Positions 10,855 to 23,962 of a stretch of DNA of 64,000 bases are shown in pieces (within the stretch, counting starts at the first letter, position 1; every line of letters begins with the position of its first letter). The translations under genes and the position numbers were made by a program. Source of the DNA: Symbiodinium natans (taxonomy: Eukaryota > Sar > Dinophyceae > Suessiales > Symbiodiniaceae); the NCBI GenBank assembly GCA_905221605.1, contig CAJNDS010002543.1, forward strand, positions 309,428-373,427. Reading direction: 5' to 3'. The notes beneath the pieces were generated by a model. That model was not told the origin of the DNA. It saw only the letters and a program-made list of their open reading frames with translations, and searched no databases.

Positions 10855-13800
10855 ATGCACGTCGCCCTTGCTTGGGCACCTGTTAATATCCATAGCGTGA
10901 GGGACAACCCCTCTAGTTGCCATGCTCCGGATGGCCAAATTCAAAGCTGCCGTACTCAAGAACTTCTCTGTGGTTCCCTTTCACCACTTATATGCTCTTG
11001 TGCCTTCATTTCTGTTTATCTTCCCTGCCTTGGATACCCAGGCGAGGGACCTGTTGACATTCTTTCGATTAATGTTACAACGCTACGTAAACGCCGCCAC
11101 GACTTATTTCACATTGATAAGTTGATTGAATCTCCCAATTGCATTTAATGTGTTTGCTTGCAGGAGACAAGAATCCCGACATCTGCACTCAAATCTTTGC
11201 AATCCGAATTTGAACAACACGGCTGGGAGCTGCACACCGGCTTTCAGCCAAAGATGAAATCCTTGAATTCGCGCGCAGCAGCTGTGCGTCAAGGTCATGG
11301 TGGTCTTGCCATTATGACAAGAAAAGACGCGCGAGCGCGTGCTGTCGAATTCCCAAAAGAGTGGCTGTTTCTCTACGAATATTGTCAGGTTGTGTGGTGC
11401 CCTTCTGGTTCGGGGTCGGATGGGTTCTTTGTCGTCAATGTGTATTTACCGACTCACGATCACAATCGCGAAATCCGTGCTGAGGTAGTAGAGGGCATTT
11501 TCCATATGATCTCTACATTTCGCAGTCCGACTTGCGTTTGCGGTGACTTCCAAGACCCGCCGTATTCAAACACTTCTATTGTGGAAGCCTTGTGTAAAGG
11601 GGGGTGGTCTGATGCTCATCACGAGATTGCGGCGGCGAAAGGTATCAAGCCCAAGTTCACCTTCTCCGCCCGTAAGAAAGGTTGGGGGGATAGTGACCCT
11701 AGAGGTAAGTCTCGCATCGACCTATTTCTTTTGTCCCCAACTTTTCTTCCCCTCCTTCAGGACGCCGATGTGTTTTATAGCGCGCCTTTCCCAGGTCATG
11801 CAGTGGTTTCTATCACTTTGAACATGGACGTGGTGTGCGCTGAAGCATTCACGTTGGTTCCTCATAAGAAATGGGATCTTCCCCCTCAGCCTAAATCTGA
11901 GGAGGAGTGGGAAGACAGGGAATCAAGATGTCTTCCCATCTTAGTCAAACATTCTGCGGACCTCATCGCACTAGCCCAATCCTGTGACACAGAGGGTTTG
12001 TGGAGCGCTGCTTGCACTGTAGCAACCGAAATGCTAAACTGTGTGTGCGACAGTCTCGTTCCTTGTACGAGAGGACTGCCCCCTAAGTTCAAGCCGAAAA
12101 AGTTTGCCCAAACGCATTCGTCACCCCACTCTGAACAGTCTAGGCTTGTCAAGTTGAAAAAGCGCATTCGTGAAGCCTCCATACAGAACCAGAGGATCTT
12201 GAACAAGCTTCCTGCTGACACGAACACATGTAAAGCTACTGTGAGTAACATATGCCGTGCTTTGAACGCCTTCGGGTTCCCTTACCCCAAAACGCTACCC
12301 CAGCCAGGCACAGATCAAATGGAGTCATGGTTATGTTCGGTTATGGGCTTCTGCGAGTCTCGCCAAGCACAGGACCTGAAGGACTCTGACAAATCCAAGC
12401 TCAACAATTGGAAAACACGCATGCGGACCTCGACAACAGCAGATCGTAAACAAATCCACAGATGGATTAAGGATGAGTCCCCTTCGTATCCTCGATGCTT
12501 CAAGAGGCCCGATGGTACCATTACCGCGAACCCCCAGGAAATGCTGGACATGGTCAGCGATCGTATGGAAGCTATTTACAACACGCATAAGTCTAAGGAC
12601 ATACCCCAAACCATTCAAGCCTTTAAAGAAAAGTACGCTGCGTCCATTGAGGCTTTGAGGTTTGCTTTTGAATGTCCAGAGTTCAACCATTACGATTTAT
12701 TCCAACTTGCCCAAAAACGGCCCTCGCACAAGGCATCCGGGCTGGATGGATGGCTAACCGTCGAGTTGAAATGCCTGCCCCCGTGCGGTTGGTACCCCTT
12801 TATGCTGGTCATGAAATTGGCCGAGTCCAGCGGGGTGTGGCCACAAATTGTTCGACTCGTCTCTGTCTCTACGATTAGTAAGGGTTTGGGTAACTTTGAT
12901 CCTTCTCTCATGCGGGCTATTGGAGTGTCCTCTGTAGTATACTCTATTTGGTCCTCGCTTCGGTTTAGGCAGCTAACTACTTGGCATGTCCGCATAGCCC
13001 CACCCACGCTTTATGGAGGCTTGCAAAAAAGAAAGGCTTCAGATTCTGAACTCGCCTTTTCAACTGATGTGCATGGGTCAGAAGAGGAGTTTTGCGCCGT
13101 ACTTGTCGACCGGTATAAGTGCTTCGACCTCATTATCCCCAAGGTAGCGCTGGAGATTGCACGTGCCCTAGGCCTTCCCCAACCTATCTTTAGGGCAGCA
13201 TGCGCCTTTTACGACCACCAAATCAAGTTCTTCAAGATAGGAGCTTTCTTTGGAAGGCGTGTCATGTCTACTAATGCAGCTGTCCAAGGATGCAGTCTTT
13301 CTATATTGATGATCAACGCCATGTACTCAGTGCTAGCTCATCATGTTTCCGGAATGACCCCTGAAGTTCAGTTTGCCTCATTCGTTGATGATTGCAAGTT
13401 ATGGACAATTAACCAGAATACGGAGCAACTACAGATTGCCTTTTCTGAACTTAGCGCTTTCGACAAGTGTATCGGACAACAAATCAATGATGGTAAATCT
13501 ATCATCTTCACGAAGTACCAAAAACGTGCTGCAAGGTTCTTACGCGATGTTGGTCGGGGCTTTAAAACAAAGAAAAATGTCAAATCCCTGGGGTTTTCCC
13601 ACACCATAGGGAAGCAGAAGAATGCCAAGATCCAAAACCAACGGGTAGAGAAGGCAATCGCAACAGCGGCTCGAGTAGCGGCGCTCCCCCTTAGTGACCG
13701 TGACAGAGCCCTCCATGTTCATGCAAATGTTCATGCCCAGTGGGTTTACGGAACTGAGCTCCAACCCCCCTCCAAACATCAGTTTAAGCGGCTCAGAACA

Positions 13801-15957
13801 GCGGTGGTGCGCGTGTTTCACAAGCGACGCAATTGCATGCGATGCCCGTTCCATTTTATGGTTACTTCCCAAGATGTTTTTCTGGACCCATGGGCAAAAT
13901 GGGTTCTACACAATCTCAGGTGGTTACGATCAGAATTCTGGAGAGATAAGGCTCGCCTTCAAGCAGATCTCGCAGAAATTCGTCGAAGGATGAGAGCCGG
14001 TCAAGCCAACGCGTTCGATCCCACCAGAGGAGGCCGAATCAACATCTTGGGATATATTTTCCGGGAACTCCGTTGGAGAATCTCAGACAACGATGTTTTC
14101 TTGATTCACCGAGAGTTCGACACCGACCTCAAACTTGTGTTGGGCTCAACAAGCTCTTTTCGAATTGAGACTGCAAGGTCCGTCAGGACTTGGCTACTGC
14201 GACAAGCTCCCCAAAGACAGGATTTTGGCAGTCAGGATTCACCCAAGCACGTCGACATCTTCCTTACTAGGTTTCTCCTGGACACAACATTCGCCGAACG
14301 CAGGGATTTGCAGATCCTCCAGCGCTTTCTGGAAAGACTTCCTAAACCCTTTGACAGAGTGAGGTCTATTTTAAAGACTTTGTTGGCTGGGTCTGTTTTT
14401 ACTGGCAAACGCCTGTACGCTGCAGGGATTGCAAAGTCCGACAGGTGCTCTTCTTGCCGTCGAAGTGAAGATCACTCGCATTTGTTTAAGTTTTGTAACC
14501 TGTATTGCAAAACTCGCCCCTCTAAAGAGAGCATCTGCAGTATGTCGAACGATTGTTGGCACTCGGGTATCATCTACGAGTCGCCGCGTGTTCGCGCGCT
14601 CAGAACCAGTTTGCAGTCTGCCCCCTCGTCCTGCGACCCTAGTTCCCCTGATAAGGTTTGCTGTCCTTTGGCTTTTATCGATGGGTCTTGCTTTTACGAG
14701 AAATGGGGAGTGCTATCGTCCGGCGCTTCAGCTGTGATTTTTGAAAATGGTCATTCCGTGTCACAGGAACTGCCAGGCCTTTATCCTACTTCTCAACGGG
14801 CAGAAATAGGTGCGTTGCTTTTGGCCCTTAAACATTCGTCTGGTGACATTCGCATTGGCAGTGACTGCGCTGGCGTAGTCAACACGTTTGCATGGTTGGC
14901 TGCCAATAAGTGGGAGCAGCACTTATTGTCTACGGTTGATAATGCCGACTTATGGTCGGCAGTTGTCGAGTGCATGAGAAGTCGTCCTAATGACCGCATT
15001 GCTTGCTTCAAGGTTAAAGCTCACATTTCGGAAAACTCATCTTTACAGCCTCGCTTGTGGACTGAGCTCAACAGCAAGGCTGATTCGCTTGCGAAGTCTA
15101 TCGCCAGGAAGGTTTACTTGTCAAGAATTGACATGGTGCATGACGAAATTTGCGATGCTGTTGAGCTCCAGTCTCACCTGATATCCACCTTGTGGCAGCG
15201 CTTTTCAAGTACGCATTTACCGATTTCGAAAGACATTCAACCCGAGCACAATGGTGCCGGGACCAGTATCGGTCGTCCCACTTGCGCGATGAGGATATGG
15301 GGTAAGCAGACTTGTCCTGCCCAGCAGACGTCTACCTCTTCTAGTGCGGGGCCCCTTAATTCCCAAGCCTTTCTAGACTTTGTACGTAAGGGTGTGCCTG
15401 TCCCTGAGAGCTTGCAAAATTCAGTCTGTCGATCATATCCTCGATACGCAGCAGTGTTGAGACAAAGTTTCGTGTTCACTTCGCTCCCTCGGGACATCCT
15501 GCTTGAAAACATTTCTTGGGGCTCCACGCCCCGAAATATTCCTGGAATGACGGCGGTTATTCAATTCATCAAGGATGGTGAATGGTACTTGCCGAACGTT
15601 GATGATAACAGCAGGATGTCTTGGATAGAGCTGGTGTGCGATTTTCTCGTTAATCATGGCTTTTGTGGTGGATTCTTGACTCCTGGAATGCCCATGTCCC
15701 GCCTCACTAGGAGAATGAAAACTTACATGTGCAAAGCCATGCAGGCCTGCGGCGTGGCCTTGGCCTGCGTCCCTAAAACCAATATCCACAGAGAGTTCTT
15801 GGGAGGAGATGTTGCTGGCATTGTAGGGCGGAAGAAGGTCTCCTACCCTAATGCGTTGTGGGCCCTCTTCCTCAGTGATCAGACCAGATTCGTCCTTAAC
15901 GGTTCGAGGCAGGCTAATGCTCATTGGATCCCAAACTTTCACGCCCTACTCCAGTAA
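10855..15957 (+). CDS. LINE ORF2: APE endonuclease - reverse transcriptase - CCHC - RNase H, one in-frame stop
   Basis: The protein copies element RNA into DNA at a nicked target. The endonuclease runs from about 11050: LSINVT, then QETRI (11161), GDFQ (about 11540), SRID (about 11710) and PGHA (about 11790). The RT shows SGLDGW (about 12735), motif A DRYKCFD (13108-13128), motif B QGCSLS (about 13285) and the catalytic FVDD (13381-13392). A CCHC knuckle of the C-x2-C-x7-H-x4-C type spans 14446-14496. RNase H has its acidic set at D 14680, E 14803, D 14863 and D 15082. About 280 residues follow RNase H with no recognised domain. A TAA at 11146-11148 interrupts the frame between the first endonuclease strand and QETR, so this copy should not make a full ORF2 unless the stop is read through. 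The first in-frame ATG after ORF1 is 10855, and the true start is unsure. Confidence 0.9.
11146..11148 (+). other. In-frame TAA breaking LINE ORF2
   Basis: The same reading frame carries endonuclease motif I (LSINVT) just before and the QETR motif just after this stop, so it is a single interruption of one domain and not the natural start of ORF2. Downstream coding remains open for 4.8 kb. Confidence 0.85.
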
Positions 15958-16046
15958 CCCCTTTTACGGCAGCTTGGTTGCATTGTACACAGCTTAATTG
16001 GATGAAGCTCTGATGCTCGTGCGGCGGAGGAGTGAGTGTCTGTAAA

Positions 16047-16056
16047 AATTAGCCTT
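16047..16056. repeat. Right target-site duplication of the LINE
   Basis: AATTAGCCTT, identical to 8757-8766, directly follows a short A run (GTAAA) after the ORF2 3' UTR. Confidence 0.6.
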
Positions 16057-16357
16057 CGCAAGTTTTGTGGCCACATTGCGGCTACTCCAAGCTGACACAG
16101 AACTCGTGCCCTAGAGATACGAATACATCTGCAGACGATAACCCTAATCTATCTAACAAGAAGCGTAAATAGGAATGTAAATCCGGTCTTGCCCTGAATC
16201 GGGTCTAGGAGTCTAAAGTCTAGAGGAGATGCTTCCCACAACAAAGCTTTTCCTGGGAATCAGGGACCTTGGATCTTGGATCTTGGATCCTTGGCCTCGT
16301 GACCTTGGATCCCGGATCCAAGATCCACGCCTCCGTGGAGAAGTTTTCCCGGGAATC

Positions 16358-16416
16358 GGTTTAGGGTTTAGGGTTTAGGGTTTAGGGTTTAGGCTTTAGG
16401 GCTTAGGGTTTAGGGG
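16358..16416. repeat. Interstitial telomere-type array (TTTAGGG)n
   Basis: About eight TTTAGGG units, the last ones degenerate (CTTTAGGG, GCTTAGGG). Confidence 0.95.
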
Positions 16417-17148
16417 GCTTGGATCCGGACTCCTCCCCCCCCCCCAACCTGTGGGTGGCCACTACTCAGACCTGGGTTCCTGGCGGGAGGGGAACTATAA
16501 ACATACAATGTAAAGATCTTTTTTTTCTTTATATATATATTTATATATATATATATACACATATACTTTTTTTGTTTCTTTTATTTATGCATGTCACGTA
16601 TGTGTGTGTGGCCGCTGACTGATAGAGTCCTTGAACCTGAAGATTCGTCGTAGTTGAAACGTCCCCATGTCCACAAGACTGCTGTGCGGATGGAGAGGTC
16701 AAGGGATGACCACATGTCCAACTTTTGCTTTCGCGTTCTCCGCGTGAACAGGCGCAAGTGCGAATCCGACCCGAGCCAGGAGGGTGCATGGTCTCACTGT
16801 TGTATCGGCCGCGGAGCGAGTATGAGTAGATAAAGATGAATAGGATGAAAGAGGTCGTGGAATGGTTTAGCCATGGGATTTAACATTTACATTAACACCT
16901 CGCAACGTTGCAGACCGTGCAAAGGCATGTATTGCAGGAAGCTGCGCAGCCCTTTAATCTACGGAGATCTTTGGTGCGTAAACCCTAAACCCTAAACCCT
17001 AATAACAGGCTGCCGCAGTGCCCTCCCCAAGAAAACTTCGGGTCAGGTTGGACGAGGCTTTTCGAGGACACAAAAACCGCTCAAAAACACAAGGACCCCC
17101 AGGATACCTCAAGGGACCTCTCAGGACCCCGTGCAATAGACTAGGACT

Positions 17149-17150
<2 letters not shown>

Positions 17151-17184
<34 letters not shown>
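17151..17184. repeat. CT dinucleotide microsatellite
   Basis: About sixteen uninterrupted CT units. Confidence 0.95.
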
Positions 17185-17187
<3 letters not shown>

Positions 17188-19854
17188 GCACCCATGGCAC
17201 AAGATCGGGCGTTTCTACATTGACGACAGTTTTGGGAACCCCGCGGCGAAAATCTAGGGACCCACGTGCTTTCTGACACCGCATCAAACTTGCGGGCCTG
17301 CTGAATCAGCTCCGGGCCGCAACGCCAACCTCGCTGAATCCAGAGATGCTCCCCTAGATTCTGGGGTGAAGACTTCTCGCTCGGGCGTTGGGCAATCATT
17401 GCGATTTTCGTACTGTTGGGACGAGCCGGATGGCTAACGTAAGATGAGGAAGAGTTCCGACATCAGGTTTGAAGGAGGGACTTCAGCGCGCAAGTGCAGC
17501 ATAAGAATCGACCGGTGCACCGGGGATGACTTGGGGGCTCACTTATCAACCTAGACGTTAATTCACACATGTGAGGCGAGGGCTGGATTGAAGGAGGTAG
17601 AGATCACAACAACAATCCTCGTATCTCGTACTCTCTTGGCAAGACCGAGCCCCTTGGGCATCCGACAAATCCGCCGAAGCCATGCTCGGGACGCGGTAGA
17701 CTCGCATGACTTCCTGGGCCGACAGTACATGCTACGAATATGCCTCATCCATGCATGGCGGATCTGCCTCAGATGCCCGCCGCCCAACACCCTTCAACAA
17801 AACTGAATACGATCAGCGCCCAAAGCCCAACCCTGCGAGCCTGCAGCGTGAAGTCGCTTGAACCGAAGCCCCAAAAACGCACGAGAAGCCCGCGAAAGCA
17901 TCCGAACGCCTCCCAAGCAAGCCCTCCCCAAAACCCCCCAAGGCGGCACCTCCGTGATCGAGTCAGCGACCGCTGTGTCCACAGCGCAGTAGGCATCGGC
18001 TCCCAGGGCTTGCCTCGGTTTCAGCTTCAGAAGGGCTATGAAGAAGTTAACGGGAAGTTTTTAGGGGAAGCTTATTGGGGTTGATAGAATGTTTTCGAGA
18101 GCTTCTCGAGGGTGTTCCATTCTGCGTGTTCACTTAGGTCGTTCGAAGGTTTTGCCTTCTCTGTTTTGGCAGCTGTAAAGATCCAACGCGTTTCCAGAGC
18201 TACTTGGCTCTGGCTTTGACATGTGAGTGTGAGCGGATCATGTGCCGCGGAAGGTTGGTACGGAGCGACTTGAGGGGGGGGGGGGGTCTCGACTGCAACT
18301 TTGCCTGGGGACTTTATGTCCACATGCGAGATTCCGCCGATCTTCCAGGATCGGGGGTCGGGTCCTGGAGCACACCTGATGTCACCTGATTGTCAAGCCC
18401 CGAAACAGACATTGGAGGGCCAGAACCATGTGAGAGGCCTCTGTGCCCAGCTACAACTGGAGGTCCGAGGAAAATATGAGGTGCGGGCTTTTGAGTTCTT
18501 TGAACTTGAAAAAACAGGCTGCATGCATCAGGCGACATACTTTTAACAATCAAAGCTAGGAAGGCACAGAGTCCTTTGTTTCTGGCTTGCGAGTCCTCTG
18601 AGGCTGCTTGTGGGAGCCCTTGAGAGTTGCAGACGCGGCAAGGGGTCCCTTAGACTAGTAGACCAACGAATTTGCCATCTAGACATGGCAGTGAACCTGT
18701 GGCCCGCGCAACGAGAACTCCATGAACTCTCGATTCTGGTGCAACTCCCTCAGCAAAAAGTTCAACTTTAGGGAAGTCATGCATTCGTCCACATCCGGCT
18801 TCTAGCAGGGGCTATTGTGCTTGGGAGCAGGAAGTTGTAAAGTCGGGATGGAATGAGCCCCAGCACTCGTGGTCCAGGATCAAATGGGCTTCAACTGCCT
18901 CAATCTCCTGTTAACTTCTTCAGAATGCAAGTCTGAGGGTTGAGTGTTCTTGGCGCTTCCAGGGGGGGGGAGGGCTTCAGGGGATGCTGGGCTTGGGGTG
19001 GACGACGATGGATGTGTCGCGGGATGGACTCAGGGTCCAGTCAACAAAGTCGCCACTTGAGAAGGTACTGTTGGAAGCCCTTGCGCCTGGAGATCTCTAC
19101 CCCTAAGGTCAAGTGATGGCTCATAAGCCCTCAAAAGCCCCTCAATCCTGCAGCCCTTCTTCTCTGACACCAACGCCGTCCGAGCCAACTTGACCGCTTT
19201 GCGACACAAGCTTGGCCCAGCACTGAATCAGCGAATACCTGAGCAGTGTCCCAAGTGTCCTAAGCCCACAGCAAAAAACAAACAACATACCCATATGAGA
19301 ATCCTTGTGGCAACCCGTGCTTTTTGCGATGCTAGCTTGCGCAAAAACTAAGTTTCATAATGCTTGTACAGCATCCCGAACTTGAACCATAGCACTGGAC
19401 GTCTGAGATTTTGTCCATGCCGGACCCAAACATTGACGTGGACCCGAACTTCGCGTGTTCACATGGCATCACCGAGCCCTTTCTTTCGCCCTCCATAATC
19501 CTGAAGCTGCGCGACCACACAAGCCCTCAACAAGGCAGGGCCATTCGAGGTGCTTATCAACCCGACGGACCTACCTCCCAAAGAGGCGGGATGGGCTGGC
19601 TCCCACAAGCACAGATTCAGAATTGAAGGGAGGAAGCGGCCCAAAAGCTGATGCTAGCTGCAAACTCCAGGATTTGATGCACTCCGGAGATAGGTTTCGG
19701 ACCGAACTTATGAGAAGTTCCATCAAGTCGCATCTGCCGCAGGTTCACGATGCGGTGGCCGCATACCTTTAAGACCCTCCGGTCGTTGAGGTAGCCGTAG
19801 CCTGCCGTACGCCTTGGCAAGCATACGCATTTGTCTTCGGTTTGAGGAGAATCG

Positions 19855-20500
<646 letters not shown>

Positions 20501-21669
20501 AGCTGCTACTTCTACTTCCACTTCGACGACGACGACTCCTGCTGCACCTACAAGTACTACTACTGCGAGCTGCCGCTGCTACGCGTCGTCTAGTACAGCC
20601 TCTCTGTCTCGGCAACAAAGCGAGCCCTTTCATCATCCCAAACCCCGTCAACCCAGAGATCCACCAGATCCTTTTTTCACCAAATTCCACAAACTTCCGC
20701 CTTAACTCCCAGGCAGCTGAGATCAGCTGGGATGCTGGGAGGGGAAGCACTTGCTGAGGACAACTACTTCTTCCTGCGCAGAAGTTCGGGATGGGCTGCT
20801 GCAACCCTGTCCCATGAACCCTGCAGCCCCTAAGTCCTACATCCTAACGCAAGATGAAGGAAGAGAAATAGTTCCGCTTTGCGCAGAGGAATTCTAGGAT
20901 GTGTGGCAGAAGCCTGACCTTGCCTCGTGTTGTAGGAATTGGGAGTAACGGACGGACTGCCATGCGGAGGTACAAGGTTTCTTGTTGTGTGGCGCTACTC
21001 AACAGTCTTCCACGCCACCGCACCTCACGCAAAGGTCGCAGGATTGTCAAGATTTCGAGACAGCACACTCGAAGTTTGAATGCTTAGTGCATGGCGGGTC
21101 TCTGAAAAGTTTGAGTCTTCAGCAGCTATTGAGTGCATATTTCGGTAGCCACAAGCGAAGATCAAGTACAGGCCTGCAGATACTGCAATTAGCCTGAAAC
21201 ACTGTGTTGTCGGGGAGTGACAGTCTGGGATTGCAGGCCGTTTACCCTAAACCCTAAACCCGATTACTCTCGCTGCACCAGCAGTCTGCTTGGCGCTCCT
21301 CGGGCACGGAGCGGAAGCCCTCGGAGACGAGATTGGCAAGCTCCACGGGGGCGTCCTCTCGCCAATGCTCGCCTCAACCATTGATAATGAAAACCCTGCA
21401 CGCCGCTTAACGGATCTGGGCCCTGAGCTTGGAGGCAAAAGCTCTAACTCTGCCGAAGCAACAATGTTCAGCCAAAAAGGCATGCCCAAATCACCATTCT
21501 GCACAAAGTTTCCGTTGCCCAAATCCTACACCTGTTTTTGGGCTTAGAGGGCTCTATGGTGGTGCAGATGGCTATTGGGGGGGGGGGGGGGGGGTAATTC
21601 AGCTTGCTGGCTCTCGGGACTTGTGGCCTCTTCAATTTGTGGGAAAGTGAATCTGAAACATCCTGCTCG

Positions 21670-21761
21670 GTTTAGGGTTTAGGGTTTAGGGTTTAGGGTT
21701 TAGGGTTTAGGGTTTAGGGTTTAGGGTTTAGGGTTTAGGGTTTAGGGTTTAGGGTTTAGGG
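21670..21761. repeat. Interstitial telomere-type array (TTTAGGG)13
   Basis: Thirteen essentially perfect TTTAGGG units. Confidence 0.97.
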
Positions 21762-22359
21762 GGTGGGAATGGGCAGGATGATTGGTTTGCGTTCCTTGCC
21801 TTCTACAAGCCGACACGCGACGGACTAGTAATCCTTTCCCTACGACAAGGATGAAAGATAGCGAACAACCAGTCGTACGACCCCGTCACCCAAGAAGACC
21901 GGATCACAAACCCATCCCAGGTCATGAAGCTCATGCTGTGTCTGCCGGATATAGTATAGGAAACTAATCAGCCTGCTCTACACGCTCCAAAAGCAGACAA
22001 CTCCAAATGTCTAAGGCGCCAACCCCATTCTTGAACGTAGGGCCTTGAGCGCAGTCGCAGACACTTGAGTCGCTTGCGTTAGGGTTTCCGAGTTTGGGGG
22101 TTTTGCGGCTCAGAACCCATGAGTAGTTGGCAACCATTTCGCGACAATGAAAATGAATACCGTCCAAAATCTCTACCCAGTAGGCTGCCTCAGCCCAAAG
22201 AGTCCTTCACTCGATCATCTGGGCAACCACACGGCCCAACTCTAGCTTAGTGGCCCAAATCAATCGGGCTAACTGGGTGGCTGCGGATGCCTAGGCATCA
22301 ACCAAGTCATGCGCGCAAAGCCATCGTGTTAGTTAGAGAGCTACTGCACTCAGCCGTTA

Positions 22360-22565
22360 GAAAGCGAGAAAGAGATAGGAGAGAAAGAGGGAAAGAGAAA
22401 AGAGAGAAAGAGAAGAAGAAGAGAGAGAGAGAGAGAAACAGAGAGACAGAGAGAGAGGGGAAAGAGATAAAGAGGAAAAAAGAGAGCGAGACAGACAGAA
22501 AGAGAGCAAAGAGAAAGAGAGAAAAAGAAAAAACGAGCGAGCCAGTGAGAGAGGGAGGGAGAGAA
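22360..22565. repeat. GA-rich purine tract
   Basis: About 200 bp of almost pure purine on the + strand (GAGA, GAAA, GGGA words). The Arg/Lys/Glu-rich frame through it and the Ser/Leu/Phe-rich frame on the other strand reflect composition only. Confidence 0.9.
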
Positions 22566-23329
22566 TGCCCCCGCATCTCATTATACCGTGGCACCCTGTG
22601 AGCCGACAGACTTTCGTACGGTTCCCTCTCTTCTTAAGAAGTCTATCGGGACTTTGATCGTCTCTTGCTTCCTGAGCAAAATTTCGGAGCCCGTGGGGCT
22701 TCAATCAACAACCATAAAGCATCTTCGGAAGAAAGCCCTGACCCACTCACGGACCCTGTGCAACCGAGGCACGAGGTCAAGGGCAAGAACAGCATCCCAC
22801 CGTAGAGAAACCAAGACAGAAGCCTGTCGTGGACCTGCCATTGAGATTGCTGTAGGATGGTGTGTGAATGTGTGTAACTCGGGTCCACGGCTTAGGTGAG
22901 CGCTTGGATCGCCCATGCAATATCTGTAGAACGATTGGCGCCGGCGCCGACGGGCGTCTTCAGCTCTTCGGCTGTGATAGGAGCACATTTCCTCACCCTA
23001 AAGGCCCTGAGCCCTTGATCATGGCCGGGATCTGGTGCAGACCCCTGGCCAAGAGTGGTTCGGGCCTCTGGTGTCGCAGGTTGGCATCGAGGAATGTGAG
23101 TTGTGAATTGCATCACATTTGGGGGGCTCGGGGTTGGGCTGCATTCCGGCGCATGCCCCCCCCCCCCCCAACTTTTCGCACACGATTTACAACACCAAAA
23201 CGCCACTGCACTTTCTGAGGGGTGCAGCCGGGCTTTGGGATGCTTGAGAGCCAGTGCGCTGATCGTGGGACACGATGGATACCCCGCTGCAGCGTCCCAG
23301 GCCTTGATCTGCAAACTCCTCCCGAGACC

Positions 23330-23401
23330 CTAAACCCTAAACCCTAAACCCTAAACCCTAAACCCTAGACCCTACACCCTAAACCCTAAACCCTAAACCC
23401 A
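23330..23401. repeat. Interstitial telomere-type array (CCCTAAA)n
   Basis: About ten CCCTAAA units with two variant units (CCCTAGA, CCCTACA). First of three alternating-orientation arrays within 470 bp. Confidence 0.97.
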
Positions 23402-23506
23402 GTGCCAGGCAGACCTCTCGAGGAACAAGGCAGGGAATCGGCTTCACAGGCACTGCCAAGCCTTGGAAGTTCAGGGATTCAGAGAGATTCGGGCTTAAAA
23501 GGGGCC

Positions 23507-23571
23507 TTAGGGTTTAGGGTTTAGGGTTTAGGGTTTAGGGTTTAGGGTTTAGGGTTTAGGGTTTAGGGTTG
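23507..23571. repeat. Interstitial telomere-type array (TTTAGGG)9
   Basis: Nine TTTAGGG units, in opposite orientation to the arrays on either side. Confidence 0.97.
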
Positions 23572-23668
23572 ATTTGACTTAAATGTCAGATCCAAACCTA
23601 CAGTTCAGGGTCTCAGGCCCAGAAAGATCCGGGTGTTTATTGGCGCTTGTGGCTCAGGCGTCTCCCAT

Positions 23669-23793
23669 CCCTAAACCCTAAACCCTAAACCCTAAACCCT
23701 AAACCCTAAACCCTAAACCCTAAACCCTAAACCCTAAACCCTAACCCCTACCCCCTAACCCCTAAGCCCTAAACCCTAAACCCTAAACCCTAA
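23669..23793. repeat. Interstitial telomere-type array (CCCTAAA)17
   Basis: About seventeen units with a patch of variants (CCCTAAC, CCCTACC, CCCTAAG) in the middle. Confidence 0.97.
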
Positions 23794-23900
23794 GGTGGTG
23801 ACCAACTCCAGGGCTTTGGAAATCAGAAGCGCCATGAACTCGAAACTCCAAAAGAATATTGCCTCTAGGCACGAAAGCAAACTGACAAGAATAGAACCCC

Positions 23901-23962
23901 CTGCATAAGTCCGGGTACTTACTATAGGGGTCTGCATAAGTCCGGGTACTTACTATAGGGGT
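23901..23962. repeat. 31-bp tandem duplication
   Basis: Two identical head-to-tail 31-bp copies (23901-23931 and 23932-23962), each beginning CTGCATAAGTCCGGG. Identity suggests a recent replication-slippage or repair event. Confidence 0.9.

Larger units (their letters stand above)
8767..16046 (+). mobile_element. LINE (non-LTR retrotransposon), nearly full length
   Basis: Two coding regions in the usual LINE order (ORF1, then an APE endonuclease-RT-CCHC-RNase H ORF2) lie between two copies of the 10-bp sequence AATTAGCCTT (8757-8766 and 16047-16056). I read these as the target-site duplication. This leaves a 5' UTR of about 240 bp and a 3' UTR of about 90 bp ending in a short TAAA tail. The RNase H domain suggests the I/Tad-like side of the LINE tree, but the clade cannot be fixed by eye. 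It is almost intact: one in-frame stop was found in about 6.4 kb of coding sequence, so it is a young or recently active copy. The ends depend on the direct repeat being a true duplication. Confidence 0.85.

Noticed and set aside
23330-23793. CRISPR array
   Set aside because: The repeat is a continuous 7-bp heptamer without spacers, in a eukaryotic context.
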